DNA of 64,000 nucleotides from Pseudomonas jessenii (GCF_002236115.1 NZ_NIWT01000001.1:1-64000), one strand, 5' to 3'; shown: positions 51,993-61,635, numbered from the stretch's first letter. Translations and numbers: made by a program. Notes: generated from the letters alone by a model not told the origin.

Positions 51993-53390
51993 TTACGCTT
52001 GTGCCCAAGCAGGGGCATCCTGCAAGGCAACTGGACGAAGGAAGCGCTCCAGTGACGCGTATCCAACTGACGTGGTCTGCGGCGCCGTCGACGAAGGCCA
52101 TGGGCCGCCGTGGTTCTGAGCCGCACAAACGGCAACGCCAGTAGGAACTCCTTTGAACAACACTCGACCGGAGACGCGTTCTGCAGCACGCACCAAGGAT
52201 CGATTAGCTGGAGTATCATCGCTGGCTCCCCAGAGCGTTGTGGTCAGGGTTCCACCGATTGCACCGAGTACCTGCTCGACCTCAGTTAGGCTGGAAGCTT
52301 CAACGATTACTGCAGCCGGCCCGAACATCTCCTCGCGAAGCTGTGAGCTTGCGATGAAGGCGATCGCATCAGTCCGATAAAGCCGTGGAGCCGGGCCTGG
52401 GCCAGCGGTACCGACCAACTGCGTCTTGGCGTGTTCTGCGACCACTGAGCTGGCATGTTCGAAGCCTTCACGCATGGATGGCGTGAGCATCGCGTGGGTT
52501 TGAATAGGCTTAAGTGCGTCGCCCAACTGCGAGATGAATTGCTCTGTGCTCCCACCCTTCAAAACCACGATAACGCCAGGGCTGGTGCAGAACTGCCCAC
52601 ACCCCATTGTGATTGAGCCGGCCAAGGTGTTTGCCAGATTCTGGCTGTCAGCCTCCAACGCTTCGGGCAATGCCACCAATGGGTTGATTGATCCCAACTC
52701 GCCGAAAAAGGGGATTGGAACCGGGCGTTCGTTGGCCAAGCGCCACAATGCTGTTCCACCCTGATATGAGCCGGTAAACGCTACTGCTTTGATCTCGGGA
52801 TGCTGTACGAGATACCCGCCACTGCCCCGTGAAGCCCCTTCAATGAGGGTCAGCAGACCTTCAGGTAGTTGTTGAGCGAGAACTACTTGGCGGGCCAAAT
52901 CGAAAACGGCCTTTGAAAGGCGAGGGTGCCCTGAGTGAGCTTTCACAACGACTGGACAACCTGCTGCCAAAGCAGAAGCTGTGTCTCCGCCAAGCACCGA
53001 AAAAGCAAATGGGAAGTTGCTGGCGGAGAACATTGCCACTGGCCCAACAGGTCGCAGGACGCGAGTCAGTTGAGGTCGGCCAGCGGGTGGTGCTCCGGCA
53101 ATCGCTTCGTCCACGACGCGCTTGTGAGCGGCGCCCGCTTCAAGATGTTCTGCAAACCCACGCAGCTGAAACGCACTACGCGCAATCTCTCCTGTCAGGC
53201 GTGCCGAGCCCAGGTGGCTTTCTTCGTCAGCAATAGCGACCAAATCGGCCTTATGAGCTTCCAGAGCTTCAGCCAGTCCACGCAGTAGCGCAGCGCGAGT
53301 AGAGACACTGGATTCAGCCCAGTAAGGTGCAGCTTCGGCGGCCTGGTTCACTGCTGTATCGACTGAGGCATGGGTAGTGACTTGAGTCAT
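51993..53390 (-). CDS. Alpha-ketoglutaric semialdehyde dehydrogenase (aldehyde dehydrogenase family)
   Basis: The 465-residue aldehyde dehydrogenase has the catalytic cysteine in GCGQFCTSPG (about residue 265), the general-base glutamate in GELGSINP, and the cofactor segment FTGSYQGGTALWRLA. The N-terminus (ADEESHLGSARLTGEIAR) is characteristic of the branch that oxidises 2,5-dioxopentanoate to 2-oxoglutarate with NADP+. This is the last step of oxidative pentose, uronate and aldarate pathways. It is the key clue that this operon feeds the TCA cycle. Confidence 0.87.
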   Translation of the reverse strand: MTQVTTHASVDTAVNQAAEAAPYWAESSVSTRAALLRGLAEALEAHKADLVAIADEESHLGSARLTGEIARSAFQLRGFAEHLEAGAAHKRVVDEAIAGAPPAGRPQLTRVLRPVGPVAMFSASNFPFAFSVLGGDTASALAAGCPVVVKAHSGHPRLSKAVFDLARQVVLAQQLPEGLLTLIEGASRGSGGYLVQHPEIKAVAFTGSYQGGTALWRLANERPVPIPFFGELGSINPLVALPEALEADSQNLANTLAGSITMGCGQFCTSPGVIVVLKGGSTEQFISQLGDALKPIQTHAMLTPSMREGFEHASSVVAEHAKTQLVGTAGPGPAPRLYRTDAIAFIASSQLREEMFGPAAVIVEASSLTEVEQVLGAIGGTLTTTLWGASDDTPANRSLVRAAERVSGRVLFKGVPTGVAVCAAQNHGGPWPSSTAPQTTSVGYASLERFLRPVALQDAPAWAQA

Positions 53391-53392
53391 GA

Positions 53393-53857
53393 TCAGATCT
53401 CCTTGGCTTTGGAGTGAGCCAACGGCTCCAGGTGATAACCACGGCCTGCGTAGTCGAAGCTAATCAACTCATTGATGGTCACTTGTTTATCGGCGGGAGA
53501 GGCGTAGTAGGCCCGGATCTCTTTGATCAGGCCGCTATCTTCATCAAAGATGTACCATTCATCCCCGCGCAACGCCGTGCCCAGCTTGCTCTTCCAGTGA
53601 GTCCACTCAATTACGGCTTCATCACTGTCATGGCTGACCAGGATCTTCTCGATTGTCCACTGAGAGCCAAGGTTTTCCACACACCACTGCCACTTGCGAG
53701 CGATTGTGTCGGCGGTACGCCAAGGGATGTCGGGTAAGCCGTCTGGGAAGTAATGCACTGCATCGGTGGTGAAGCAGGCCACCAGCTTGTCGTAGTCCGC
53801 TTCATTGCAGGCGTCGAAGTAACGGCGAATAGTTTGCGCGTGCTTATGCTCTGCCAT
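53393..53857 (-). CDS. NTF2-like (SnoaL-type) protein
   Basis: ATG at 53855-53857 behind AAGGA gives 154 residues; the frame extends upstream but that part overlaps the RraA-like gene. It has the NTF2 fold pattern: TIRRYFDACNEADYDKLVAC, FTTDAVHYFPDG, AVIEWTHWKSK, and LIKEIRAYYASP. Members include isomerases, dehydratases and small-molecule binders. It lies two bases from the dehydrogenase gene, so it is co-transcribed, but its reaction is not predictable. Confidence 0.8.
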   Translation of the reverse strand: MAEHKHAQTIRRYFDACNEADYDKLVACFTTDAVHYFPDGLPDIPWRTADTIARKWQWCVENLGSQWTIEKILVSHDSDEAVIEWTHWKSKLGTALRGDEWYIFDEDSGLIKEIRAYYASPADKQVTINELISFDYAGRGYHLEPLAHSKAKEI

Positions 53858-53861
53858 GGTC

Positions 53862-54665
53862 TCAATCCTTCTTGGTAATGATCGATGGGATGGCTGGACG
53901 GCCTGACGCAACCCAGTCTTGATAGGCCGCAACTGCATCTGCGCTGGGTGGATAGACACCCCACAGGGCCTCACCGGATGCAATTCGCATAGCAAGGTAA
54001 TTTTCGATGTCGTCTTGCTCCAGGCAGACGTCTGCTAGCTCTTCTGCGAGGTAGGCCGGTACTAGAGTCAGGCCGTCGGCATCACCGACGATGACATCGC
54101 CGGGGTACACGGCAACACCGGCACAGCCAATCGGAACCTGTAGATCGGCAACGTGGTGGTAGGAGATGCGGGTTGTGGCAGTGATCTCACGTGCATAGGC
54201 TGGCAGAGTCATCGCCGTGATCTCGCTCCCGTCACGCAAAGCGCCGTCAGTCACGATGGCACGAGCGCCACGTGCGAGTAGACGCGTAACAAGGATATTG
54301 CCCGCTGATGCGGCTGCCGGATCATTGCGGCTATCGATTACCAGCACATCACCGGCCTGCACTTGCTCGATGCCCTGCCATTGAAGGTTGTCGCCATTAG
54401 GCTTGGTCGTCATGGTGCCGTAGGTATCGATATCTTCACGAGCGGGAATAAAGCGCATCGTGAAAGCGCGACCGGCGAAGGGCTTGGCCTGAGCGCACAT
54501 GGCGCGAAGACCGACGAATGCCGGTTGACGAAAACCGCGTTTAAACAGCTGTGTGGTCAGAGACCCACTGGAACAACGGGAAAGTTTTTCGAGCGTCTCA
54601 TCACTAACAGCAACATTGCGTTTCTCGCCGTTGTTGTATTCCTCGGCGTATTCATGGATTGCCAT
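53862..54665 (-). CDS. RraA-like protein (possible 2-oxo acid aldolase or decarboxylase)
   Basis: The 267-residue protein of the RraA/dimethylmenaquinone-methyltransferase-like fold has the active-site pattern GNILVTRLLARGARAIVTDG, then ALRDGSEI, and near the C-terminus PGDVIVGDADGLTLVP. Catabolic members, such as 4-carboxy-4-hydroxy-2-oxoadipate aldolase, keep the R-D pair (present here in ALRD). It is the first gene of the leftward operon, so its promoter must lie in 54666-54883. It may supply an aldol-cleavage step. Confidence 0.8.
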   Translation of the reverse strand: MAIHEYAEEYNNGEKRNVAVSDETLEKLSRCSSGSLTTQLFKRGFRQPAFVGLRAMCAQAKPFAGRAFTMRFIPAREDIDTYGTMTTKPNGDNLQWQGIEQVQAGDVLVIDSRNDPAAASAGNILVTRLLARGARAIVTDGALRDGSEITAMTLPAYAREITATTRISYHHVADLQVPIGCAGVAVYPGDVIVGDADGLTLVPAYLAEELADVCLEQDDIENYLAMRIASGEALWGVYPPSADAVAAYQDWVASGRPAIPSIITKKD

Positions 54666-54883
54666 TCTTGTTCTCCAGACTGCATTGGATGGCTGGCTCG
54701 TTTGGCCGGCGACTGGTAGCTGATCCTATGGGCAGGTGCTGGTAGGACAAAATGAGATCGTCGTGAGAACCACTGCTGTGTCCCACATTGCGAGAATCAC
54801 CAAAGACGAGCCGGTTAAGAGCAGCACCGGAACTCGGGGATCTCGCTAGGCTGGGCGGGACTTTCACATGGGGAATACCATCA

Positions 54884-55822
54884 ATGGCCAATTACAACCT
54901 CGCCCCCGCATTGGCAGCCTACGTAAAAGAGAGTGCGGGCTTCGTCTCGAAAAGTGATGCAATCTCTGACCGCCGTGAGGCTTTCGCTGAAGCTTGTCGG
55001 TACTTCACCCCAGCTAGACCAAGTGGAATCAAACTTGAAGATGACGAAATCAATGGTCTGGCCATTCGCATCTACTCACCCGAAGCACCCGCACCATCAA
55101 CAGGTTGGCCTACCTTGTTGTACTTCCATGGCGGCGGTTGGAGTATGGGAAGTCACGCAACTCATGATTGGTTTGCGTATGCGGTGCTACGTCGCATCCC
55201 GATAGCGATCGTGGCTGTGAATTATCGACTAGCCCCTGAGCACCCGTTCCCAGCCCCCCTTGAAGATGGGCTGGAGGTTTGGCACGCCTTAAGTCGCGGT
55301 GATTTCCCTCAGCTAGATCAGGACAGCCTTGCGATTGCGGGCGATAGTGCTGGTGGTTCATTGGCTGCAGGTCTGTGCGTGGCTCTAAGGGAAATGAATT
55401 TGCCGCAGCCCAAGCTCCAAGCTTTGGTCTACCCGGTTTTGACCGCTAGCGTCGAGCTGCGCTCTATGCAGACACACGCAGAGGCTCCCATGCTCACTAC
55501 CGCAGGTTTGTTAGCCTCGCTAGAAAGCTACGTTCCCGGACAGGGACGCAAAGCCGACCCCCGAGCCTTCGCGCTGGAAATCGACAACGCGACAGGCTTG
55601 GCTCCGGCGTTCATTGGCGTCGCTGAGTATGACCCGCTGTTCGACCATGGAATTGCGTATGCGAAAGTGCTTCGAAAAGCGGGTGTGCCCGTTCATTTGC
55701 ACATAGGCCGAGGATTAGTTCATGCAAGTCTTCGTGCTTCTGGAGTTGCTGAGGTGGAAGAGTTCTACGATGTCCTGGTCGAATGGATGCGTAATTCAAT
55801 GGCCTGTTACCACCGTAGCTAA
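54884..55822 (+). CDS. Alpha/beta-hydrolase esterase (HSL family)
   Basis: ATG 54884 gives 312 residues; the frame opens 32 codons earlier in implausible sequence. Oxyanion motif FHGGGWSMGS, nucleophile elbow GDSAGGSLA and a late histidine in GLVHASLRASG are present, as in hormone-sensitive-lipase-type esterases. It is divergent from the nine-gene operon and shares its regulatory region. A lactonase or esterase is otherwise missing from the proposed pathway, so this enzyme could supply that step; untested. Confidence 0.85.
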   Translation: MANYNLAPALAAYVKESAGFVSKSDAISDRREAFAEACRYFTPARPSGIKLEDDEINGLAIRIYSPEAPAPSTGWPTLLYFHGGGWSMGSHATHDWFAYAVLRRIPIAIVAVNYRLAPEHPFPAPLEDGLEVWHALSRGDFPQLDQDSLAIAGDSAGGSLAAGLCVALREMNLPQPKLQALVYPVLTASVELRSMQTHAEAPMLTTAGLLASLESYVPGQGRKADPRAFALEIDNATGLAPAFIGVAEYDPLFDHGIAYAKVLRKAGVPVHLHIGRGLVHASLRASGVAEVEEFYDVLVEWMRNSMACYHRS

Positions 55823-56554
55823 TGGAAGCTCGCTGAAGTGCGTGACTGGTCAATTTCGGGCAGAAAGCGTGAAACGTGGCGGAGACCACTTGTTCGGAAT
55901 TGACCAGCTGCAACAGCGTGATGCGTTCAGCTAGTCGACCAAACTCAAGACCTACTCAGTGGGATGTCCAAAGTACCGCCATCGTCATGTTGATAAAATT
56001 TTCGTTCCGGCTGATCGTCGCCTGCGCGCCGCGAACATTTCCAACCTCACCTGCGCCACGCTGTTCTACCCAAATACGTTCCTTCCCACCTATCTTCAAG
56101 CGCAAGGAAAGCGGCGCTGGGACGTCTGTTACAAAATATATTTTGCGCCCCCCCTTGAAAATGAAAAAACGAAACGGAGTTGTTATATTTGATACCAAAA
56201 AAAGCAGGGATCTCCATCCGCTCCGTTTTTTCAGATTTCCACAGGCTTTGGGGCAATCGACTCGAATGCTTCGCCGCAGCTTTCGCTTTTGCCTTGCCCT
56301 TCTGGAAATCTATAGTGAAGTGAGTGGAAGGGAAGAGCGGTAGGTAGCTTTACCGGCAGGGGCTGGGGGGAGATCGTTTTTTTGCGACGCAGTCGCGGCT
56401 AGCTTTTGATTTTAGAGTAACCGTGATTGCGCCTAAAAAATCGAAGGAACTTTGATTCCTAGGCATGCCAGCGAGGAGTCTTTCAAACTCATTATGAGTG
56501 TAGAGGTCAACCGATCACCACATTGCAGATGCGCGCAGCGCGCTGGGAGATCGG
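55823..56554. other. Intergenic region with a conserved element, no gene seen
   Basis: The stretch contains the second copy of the 84-87-bp non-coding element (56131-56214) and A/T-rich runs. Frames are short and overlapping and show no protein-like character. Confidence 0.4.
56131..56214 (+). repeat. Conserved non-coding element, copy B
   Basis: Its block order matches copy A at 21621-21707: ACAAAATAT, CCCCTTGAAAA, AACGGA, TTATATTTGA, CAAAAAAAGCAG and GATCTC. The two copies are 34 kb apart, one in the defence island and one in the catabolic region. Confidence 0.5.
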
Positions 56555-56779
56555 ATGGACAATTATCACATCACCAAGACCGACAAGCTCTGGGCACTGA
56601 CAAAGGAAGGCGCGCAAAGGGCGTCGAAGACGGCCTCGACCAAGGCTGAAATCACCGCGTTGGCGGGTGAGTTCCTTCAGGGCAAAACTGCGTCGCTGAA
56701 GATTCACAAAGAGGACGGGACTATTCAGGAAGAAAGAACCTTTCCTCGTAGTGTTGACCCGCGAAAATCCAAAGGCTAG
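56555..56779 (+). CDS. DUF2188-like small protein
   Basis: The 74-residue protein resembles the DUF2188 family: YHITKTDKLWALTKEGAQRA, then ASTKAEITALAGEFLQG and SLKIHKEDGTIQEERTFPRS. DUF2188 is a compact domain with bacterial and phage members and no known function. ATG follows GGGAGATCGG. It stands alone amid relic sequence. Confidence 0.7.
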   Translation: MDNYHITKTDKLWALTKEGAQRASKTASTKAEITALAGEFLQGKTASLKIHKEDGTIQEERTFPRSVDPRKSKG

Positions 56780-57286
56780 TCAGTCATCCTGATGATTCAG
56801 TGCTGATGCGGACGGCAAGTCGAATTTTCGATTTGAATTACCTTTCCATTGCGCCAGGCATCAGCACCTGGGTCAATAGCAGGTACACGGATGTCGCCCG
56901 AGCGTTCTTTTTCCGGCTGCTATCGATGCCCAATCGCGCGATGGCCAACGAAGGATGGTATGTGAAGCAGTCGGCCACCTGTAGAGGTACTCATCATGCA
57001 TCTGAGTCTTTTTGCCGTTTACACCTACGATGGCAAACCGCATCCAACCGAGCTTTTCCACTGTGTACGGGAACAGTTAGCCGATTGGGTTCTTCGATCC
57101 GGTCACCTTGGCCGACAAGGCTGTCGAACGAGCCATGCGCGCATTGATTCAAAATAGGTAACTGTATTGTCACCATCACCAGATCGCCGGCATTTGCCGG
57201 CTCATAGTGCTGTCTCACCACTACGTGATCCCGTCTCAGTCAGCTAACTTTCCAACAACTGTCCGGAGGCGCGAGCTGTACGGAAA
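56780..57286. other. Relic sequence between DUF2188 gene and LysE gene
   Basis: Beyond the frameshifted small gene at 56996-57161, one frame (56800-56990) reads YLSIAPGISTWVNSRYTDVA and may be another fragment. No intact gene is seen. Confidence 0.35.
56996..57161 (+). pseudogene. Frameshifted small gene (about 55 codons)
   Basis: An AGAGGTAC site precedes ATG 56996. The frame reads MHLSLFAVYTYDGKPHPTEL, then FHCVREQLADW, and loses sense. The neighbouring frame continues FFDPVTLADKAVERAMRALI, QNR and TAA (57159-57161). The halves meet at a G-run near 57087, consistent with a one-base change. The resulting protein would be a small acidic Pseudomonas-type hypothetical. Confidence 0.5.
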
Positions 57287-57925
57287 TCAGGGGCGGGCAA
57301 GTAGCAGCTTGAATCCAGCGGCTCCAAAGACTGTCGCGAGTGTACCCTCGATCCAGCGGCGAGCCTTCCGGTAACCCCGTACCATGGGGGCGGTAGAGAA
57401 GACGATGGCGTAACCACAGAAGATCGTGATGCTGAGCATGGCGCACCCCGCCAGAATTACTGCGACTGTCATAGAGGATGCTTCGGGGCCCAGCCCGAGC
57501 GTCATCGTAGCCACCCAACCCAGCAATGCTTTTGGGTTTGTGAGATGCATCAGAAGGCCGCGCTGATAGAGCTTGAAGCCCGTTACGCTAGGGGAAACTG
57601 CCACCTGCTCTGCAAGTTGCTTGTCGGTAGTCAGTGCGGATCGACCAGCTTTAATGGCCAGGAAGAGGAGGTAGAGCCCTCCTGCCACTTTGAGGACGAC
57701 GAGCGCTTGCGCATATTGCGTTAGCACAGCTGAGACGCCGGTGGCTGCCAATATCCCCCAGAAGAACGAGCCACTGATAACACCTGCCGCGAGCGACAAA
57801 GCCGACCGTCGGCCTTGGTTCATGGCAACGCCCATGATCCGCATATTGCTAGGGCCAGGACTCGCGGCTCCGATGATGTATGCGGTGAAGACAATCAGTA
57901 GGTTGTGGATATCGATCACGCTCAT
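57287..57925 (-). CDS. LysE-family amino-acid exporter
   Basis: ATG at 57923-57925 after AAGGGAG gives 212 residues with five to six helices, the family norm; the longer frame adds 30 polar residues. The signature AASPGPSNMRIMGVAMNQGR is at residues about 17-36, and LTNPKALLGWVATM follows at about 130. LysE/RhtB proteins pump amino acids or analogues out of the cell. The XRE-cupin gene is directly upstream on the same strand and probably controls it. Confidence 0.85.
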   Translation of the reverse strand: MSVIDIHNLLIVFTAYIIGAASPGPSNMRIMGVAMNQGRRSALSLAAGVISGSFFWGILAATGVSAVLTQYAQALVVLKVAGGLYLLFLAIKAGRSALTTDKQLAEQVAVSPSVTGFKLYQRGLLMHLTNPKALLGWVATMTLGLGPEASSMTVAVILAGCAMLSITIFCGYAIVFSTAPMVRGYRKARRWIEGTLATVFGAAGFKLLLARP

Positions 57926-58026
57926 TTTCTCCCTTGTGAATCTGCGCCAGGCTGCTAGCTCCGAGGAGCCACGCCACAGCTCAGGACGTGACCGAGGGCA
58001 ACTGAAGTCCCGCAAGCCACTGAGTA

Positions 58027-58644
58027 TTAGAGTTCTCGTGTGGGGCGGTGTAGCTCCGTTACCGACATGGTGAACACCACTTTGGACTTCCCATTATTCG
58101 AATAACTATGGGGTACATCTGTCTTGGCTACTGCTGCGCTGCCCTTAGTAATGATCAGTTCAGTTTCGCCTACCTCAAGATGAAGCGTCCCTGACTCGAC
58201 ATAGAACAGTTCAGTTGTGCCTTGAGGGTGTCCTGGGGAAGCGAACGTTTCACCGGGGTACAGCTCCCATCGCCACAGCTCTAGCATGTTTGGGCCCCTA
58301 GTTCCTGCGAGGAGGCGGGCGGATCCCCCGGATGGCCCTGTCCAGAGCGTAGGAATGTCGTGGCTCTTGATCAGGTGAGCCAATGGTGTGTCGGCCACAT
58401 TCACCACGTCAGCCACTGACAGCCCAAGCGCAGCCGCGATTTTGCACAAGATAGCGATGCTCGGATTGGCGGTGCACTTCTCTATTTCAACCACCATCCC
58501 CTTGCTCACGCCGGAACGCCGAGATAACTCGTCCAACGTGATCTTTTGCTTCTGCCGTTCTTGTTTGAGCCTGCGCGAAACCGCCTCACTGACCGTCTGA
58601 ACGTCAGCGCCTGGTTCGGTCGATATATTGACTTTATTGGTCAT
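58027..58644 (-). CDS. XRE-family regulator with cupin sensor domain
   Basis: The 205-residue protein has an N-terminal HTH (KQKITLDELSRRSGVSKGMV, about residues 33-52) and a C-terminal cupin barrel (PGETFASPGHPQGTTELFYV). This architecture (PuuR/SutR type) senses small metabolites and commonly represses neighbouring transport or catabolic genes. It is divergent from the B3/B4 gene with a 46-bp gap and upstream of the LysE gene, so it can act on both. Confidence 0.88.
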   Translation of the reverse strand: MTNKVNISTEPGADVQTVSEAVSRRLKQERQKQKITLDELSRRSGVSKGMVVEIEKCTANPSIAILCKIAAALGLSVADVVNVADTPLAHLIKSHDIPTLWTGPSGGSARLLAGTRGPNMLELWRWELYPGETFASPGHPQGTTELFYVESGTLHLEVGETELIITKGSAAVAKTDVPHSYSNNGKSKVVFTMSVTELHRPTREL

Positions 58645-58690
58645 TGGTAGCTAGCATGATTTTCAATTTAAGGGCTTAGGGGATTCTCTG

Positions 58691-59386
58691 ATGCTGTCCG
58701 TACTGCCGTCAATTAGCGAAGACGTAGCCAATCTGGCGCCCGGCTTCAGAGCGTTAAGCATTGTGGTTGAAGCTGCTCCAATAACCAATCGTGACGTCGC
58801 CTCAAAGGCCCTGACTCAGGCATGTAAATCAGTCCAATCGGGCGATGTAGGCTGGGCAGAAGCTCACCTCACAGCTTGGGCAGATGTCTTCCGTAAATTC
58901 GGCGCTAAGCCACAACGTACTCCGTGCTCTGCCGAGGCCCTGCGCAAGCGCGTATTGCGCGACGGTAGTCTAGCCAGCATTGATCCCGTAGTGGATCTCT
59001 ACAACGCCATCAGTATCGAATATGCAATCCCTGTTGGAGGGGAGAATGCAGAGGCCTATGTGGGCTCTCCGCGTCTAGTAGCTGCTGACGGTACTGAAGT
59101 GTTCGACACCATGAAAGAAGGCGTACCGGCACAGGAATTTGCCGACCCTGGCGAAATCGTTTGGCGGGATGATCAGGGCATCACTTGTCGTCGGTGGAAT
59201 TGGCGTCAGGGTGTTCGTACTAGGCTCAATGCTGACGCAAAGCACATGTGGTTCATCCTGGAAAGCCTGCCGGCGATGCCGCTAGAGGCCCTGACAGAAG
59301 CTGGAGATAAGCTGATTGAGGGACTGGAGCTAATGATGCCCGGCGCCCGAATTGAGAGCACTCTGATCGAGGCTAAGGCCTCTTAA
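58691..59386 (+). CDS. B3/B4 tRNA-binding-domain protein
   Basis: The 231-residue stand-alone B3/B4 domain resembles the editing domain of the phenylalanyl-tRNA synthetase beta subunit: YNAISIEYAIPVGGENAEAY, then GEIVWRDDQGITCRRWNWRQ. Free B3/B4 proteins are thought to edit mischarged tRNA or bind amino acids. Next to a LysE exporter and an XRE-cupin regulator, a role in handling a toxic amino-acid analogue is plausible. ATG follows GGGGAT. It is 22 bp from the next gene, so both share a transcript. Confidence 0.82.
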   Translation: MLSVLPSISEDVANLAPGFRALSIVVEAAPITNRDVASKALTQACKSVQSGDVGWAEAHLTAWADVFRKFGAKPQRTPCSAEALRKRVLRDGSLASIDPVVDLYNAISIEYAIPVGGENAEAYVGSPRLVAADGTEVFDTMKEGVPAQEFADPGEIVWRDDQGITCRRWNWRQGVRTRLNADAKHMWFILESLPAMPLEALTEAGDKLIEGLELMMPGARIESTLIEAKAS

Positions 59387-59408
59387 ATCCCGGACGGAGA
59401 GATGAATC

Positions 59409-60302
59409 ATGTTCAACGGACTTAGCGCATTCCCTTTAACCCCGATGCATGAATCGGGGGTAGACGAGCAAGCCTTCGCCCATCTCGTGGAAAACCTTGT
59501 TGCTGCAGGGGTGTCTTCGATAGGCGCGTTAGGGTCAACAGGCAGTTACGCATACCTGTCCCGAACAGAACGTCAGCGTGTTGCTCAACTCGCAGTCGAG
59601 ATTGCAGGTGATATTCCCGTCATGGTGAGTATCGGGGCCCTGCGTACGCGTGACGTGCTATTGCTGGCGGAGGATGCGCAGAAATCAGGCGTTAAAGCAT
59701 TGTTGCTTCCGCCGGTTTCCTATCAAAAGCTGACGGACGACGACGTTTACTCGCTCTATGAGACCGTCAGCTCCAACATCTCTGTTCCTTTGTGCGTTTA
59801 CGACAATCCAGGTACGACTCACTTTGAGTTCAACGATGAGCTTCATGGACGAATTGCCCATCTACCAAACGTCCGTTCTATAAAGATTCCAGGTGTCCCT
59901 CACGCTCCTGACGAGGCCAAGGCTCGGGTTGATCGTCTTCGAGCAGTCATTCCAGGTCACGTGACCATTGGTGTGAGTGGGGATGCATTCGCCGCCACTG
60001 GCCTGAATGCGGGATGTGAGGTCTGGTATTCCGTCATAGCTGGCCTTTTCCCCATCACTGCAAAAGCTATCACTGACGCTGCCCTTGCTGGGGATGCCGC
60101 AGAAGCAAGCCGTCTTTCTGAGCGGCTGCAACCTTTATGGTCGTTGTTCCGTGAATTCGGTGGTAGCTACCGGGTTATTGCAACGGCGGCTGAGCTCCGT
60201 CAGTTCACCACCATGCCGAGTCTGCCCCTACCTCTTAGAACTATCAGTGGCGAAGGACGGAAGAAAATTGCCAAGGTAATTGACGAACTTGGATTGACCT
60301 GA
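59409..60302 (+). CDS. Dihydrodipicolinate synthase/N-acetylneuraminate lyase family protein
   Basis: The 297-residue TIM-barrel lyase has the Schiff-base lysine in VRSIKIPGV (about residue 160), the catalytic tyrosine in CVYDNPGTT (about 133) and an ALGSTGSYAYLSRTER substrate loop. Members cleave or dehydrate 2-keto-3-deoxy acids or make dihydrodipicolinate. It might complete the sugar-acid route whose dehydratase and semialdehyde dehydrogenase lie in the operon at 46-54 kb, but its own neighbours are the B3/B4 and LysE genes, so the link is weak. Confidence 0.85.
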   Translation: MFNGLSAFPLTPMHESGVDEQAFAHLVENLVAAGVSSIGALGSTGSYAYLSRTERQRVAQLAVEIAGDIPVMVSIGALRTRDVLLLAEDAQKSGVKALLLPPVSYQKLTDDDVYSLYETVSSNISVPLCVYDNPGTTHFEFNDELHGRIAHLPNVRSIKIPGVPHAPDEAKARVDRLRAVIPGHVTIGVSGDAFAATGLNAGCEVWYSVIAGLFPITAKAITDAALAGDAAEASRLSERLQPLWSLFREFGGSYRVIATAAELRQFTTMPSLPLPLRTISGEGRKKIAKVIDELGLT

Positions 60303-60720
<418 letters not shown>

Positions 60721-61635
60721 TCAACTTTGCTGTGAAAGCCCCAGTTCGTCTAGCAGCCATTTTTTAAAGGTCTCGACTGCTGGATGACGTGTGCGGCGCT
60801 TGGGGAAAATCAAATAATGGCCCACATATTGGATGTCGTGCGTGGATTCCCTCAATGGGGCGACTAACGTGCCTGAGCGTAATTCGTTCTGCGCCAAGAG
60901 CGTTGACTCGAGAACAACTCCCATCCCGTTCACGGCTGCCGCAATAGCCATATTGCTACGGTCAAAACGCAGTGCATAGTTGTGCGGGGCGACCAGCCGG
61001 TTGGCTTCAAACCAGCCCTTCCATTGAAGCATCTGGATATCGCACTGAATGAGGCGGTGCCCATATAAGTCCTGGGCGCTGGTCAGTCGTTCGGCTAGAG
61101 CAGGGCTGCAAAGCGGTGTCAGATGCTCTACGGCAAGAGGCACTTTCTCGTTCAGCGTAGAGCGCGGCTCGCCGTACACCACATCCAGATCGAAGTCATC
61201 GTTTTCAAACTGAGCGTAATCCGTACTGGCGGAGAATCTCAGGTCTACGTCCGGGTGCTGTTCCACAAATCGCGCAAGCCTGGGCATTAACCATTGTGTG
61301 CCAAAACTGGGTGCGGTGTGCAGGCGCAGCGGGCGAGGTTCCTCGCTCTTGATGAGTGCCAATCCTTGATGCATTTCCTCAAGACCGCGTTGGATGTATT
61401 CCATTAAGGCGCGTCCTTTTACGGTCAGATTCACCTCCCTCGTCGTGCGCTCGAACAATGGAATTTCGATGAGATCTTCCAGCTTCCTGATCGAGTGGCT
61501 AACGGCACTTGCCGACAACCCCAACTCTTTCGCCGCTTGAACAAAGGAGCCGCTCCTGCCGGCTGCTTCGAAGACGCGCAGCGATGCAAGTGGAATTCGT
61601 CTTAGCTGGACGATTAGTGAATTTGGCTCATTCAT
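60721..61635 (-). CDS. LysR-family regulator (GcvA-like), copy 2
   Basis: The 304-residue protein has a winged HTH at residues about 15-75 (FVQAAKELGLSASAVSHSIR) and a substrate-binding domain (LHTAPSFGTQWLMPRLARFV). It resembles the LysR at 43193 along its whole length. It is divergent from the second split transketolase, which it presumably controls. Confidence 0.88.
   Translation of the reverse strand: MNEPNSLIVQLRRIPLASLRVFEAAGRSGSFVQAAKELGLSASAVSHSIRKLEDLIEIPLFERTTREVNLTVKGRALMEYIQRGLEEMHQGLALIKSEEPRPLRLHTAPSFGTQWLMPRLARFVEQHPDVDLRFSASTDYAQFENDDFDLDVVYGEPRSTLNEKVPLAVEHLTPLCSPALAERLTSAQDLYGHRLIQCDIQMLQWKGWFEANRLVAPHNYALRFDRSNMAIAAAVNGMGVVLESTLLAQNELRSGTLVAPLRESTHDIQYVGHYLIFPKRRTRHPAVETFKKWLLDELGLSQQS

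Noticed and set aside
51686..52219. 177-residue version of the Dabb protein
   Set aside because: The extension overlaps the dehydrogenase gene; the short form has an excellent ribosome site and matches the family length.
59409..60302. Specific assignment as 5-dehydro-4-deoxyglucarate dehydratase
   Set aside because: Only family-level lysine and tyrosine motifs are visible, and the neighbours are not sugar-acid genes.
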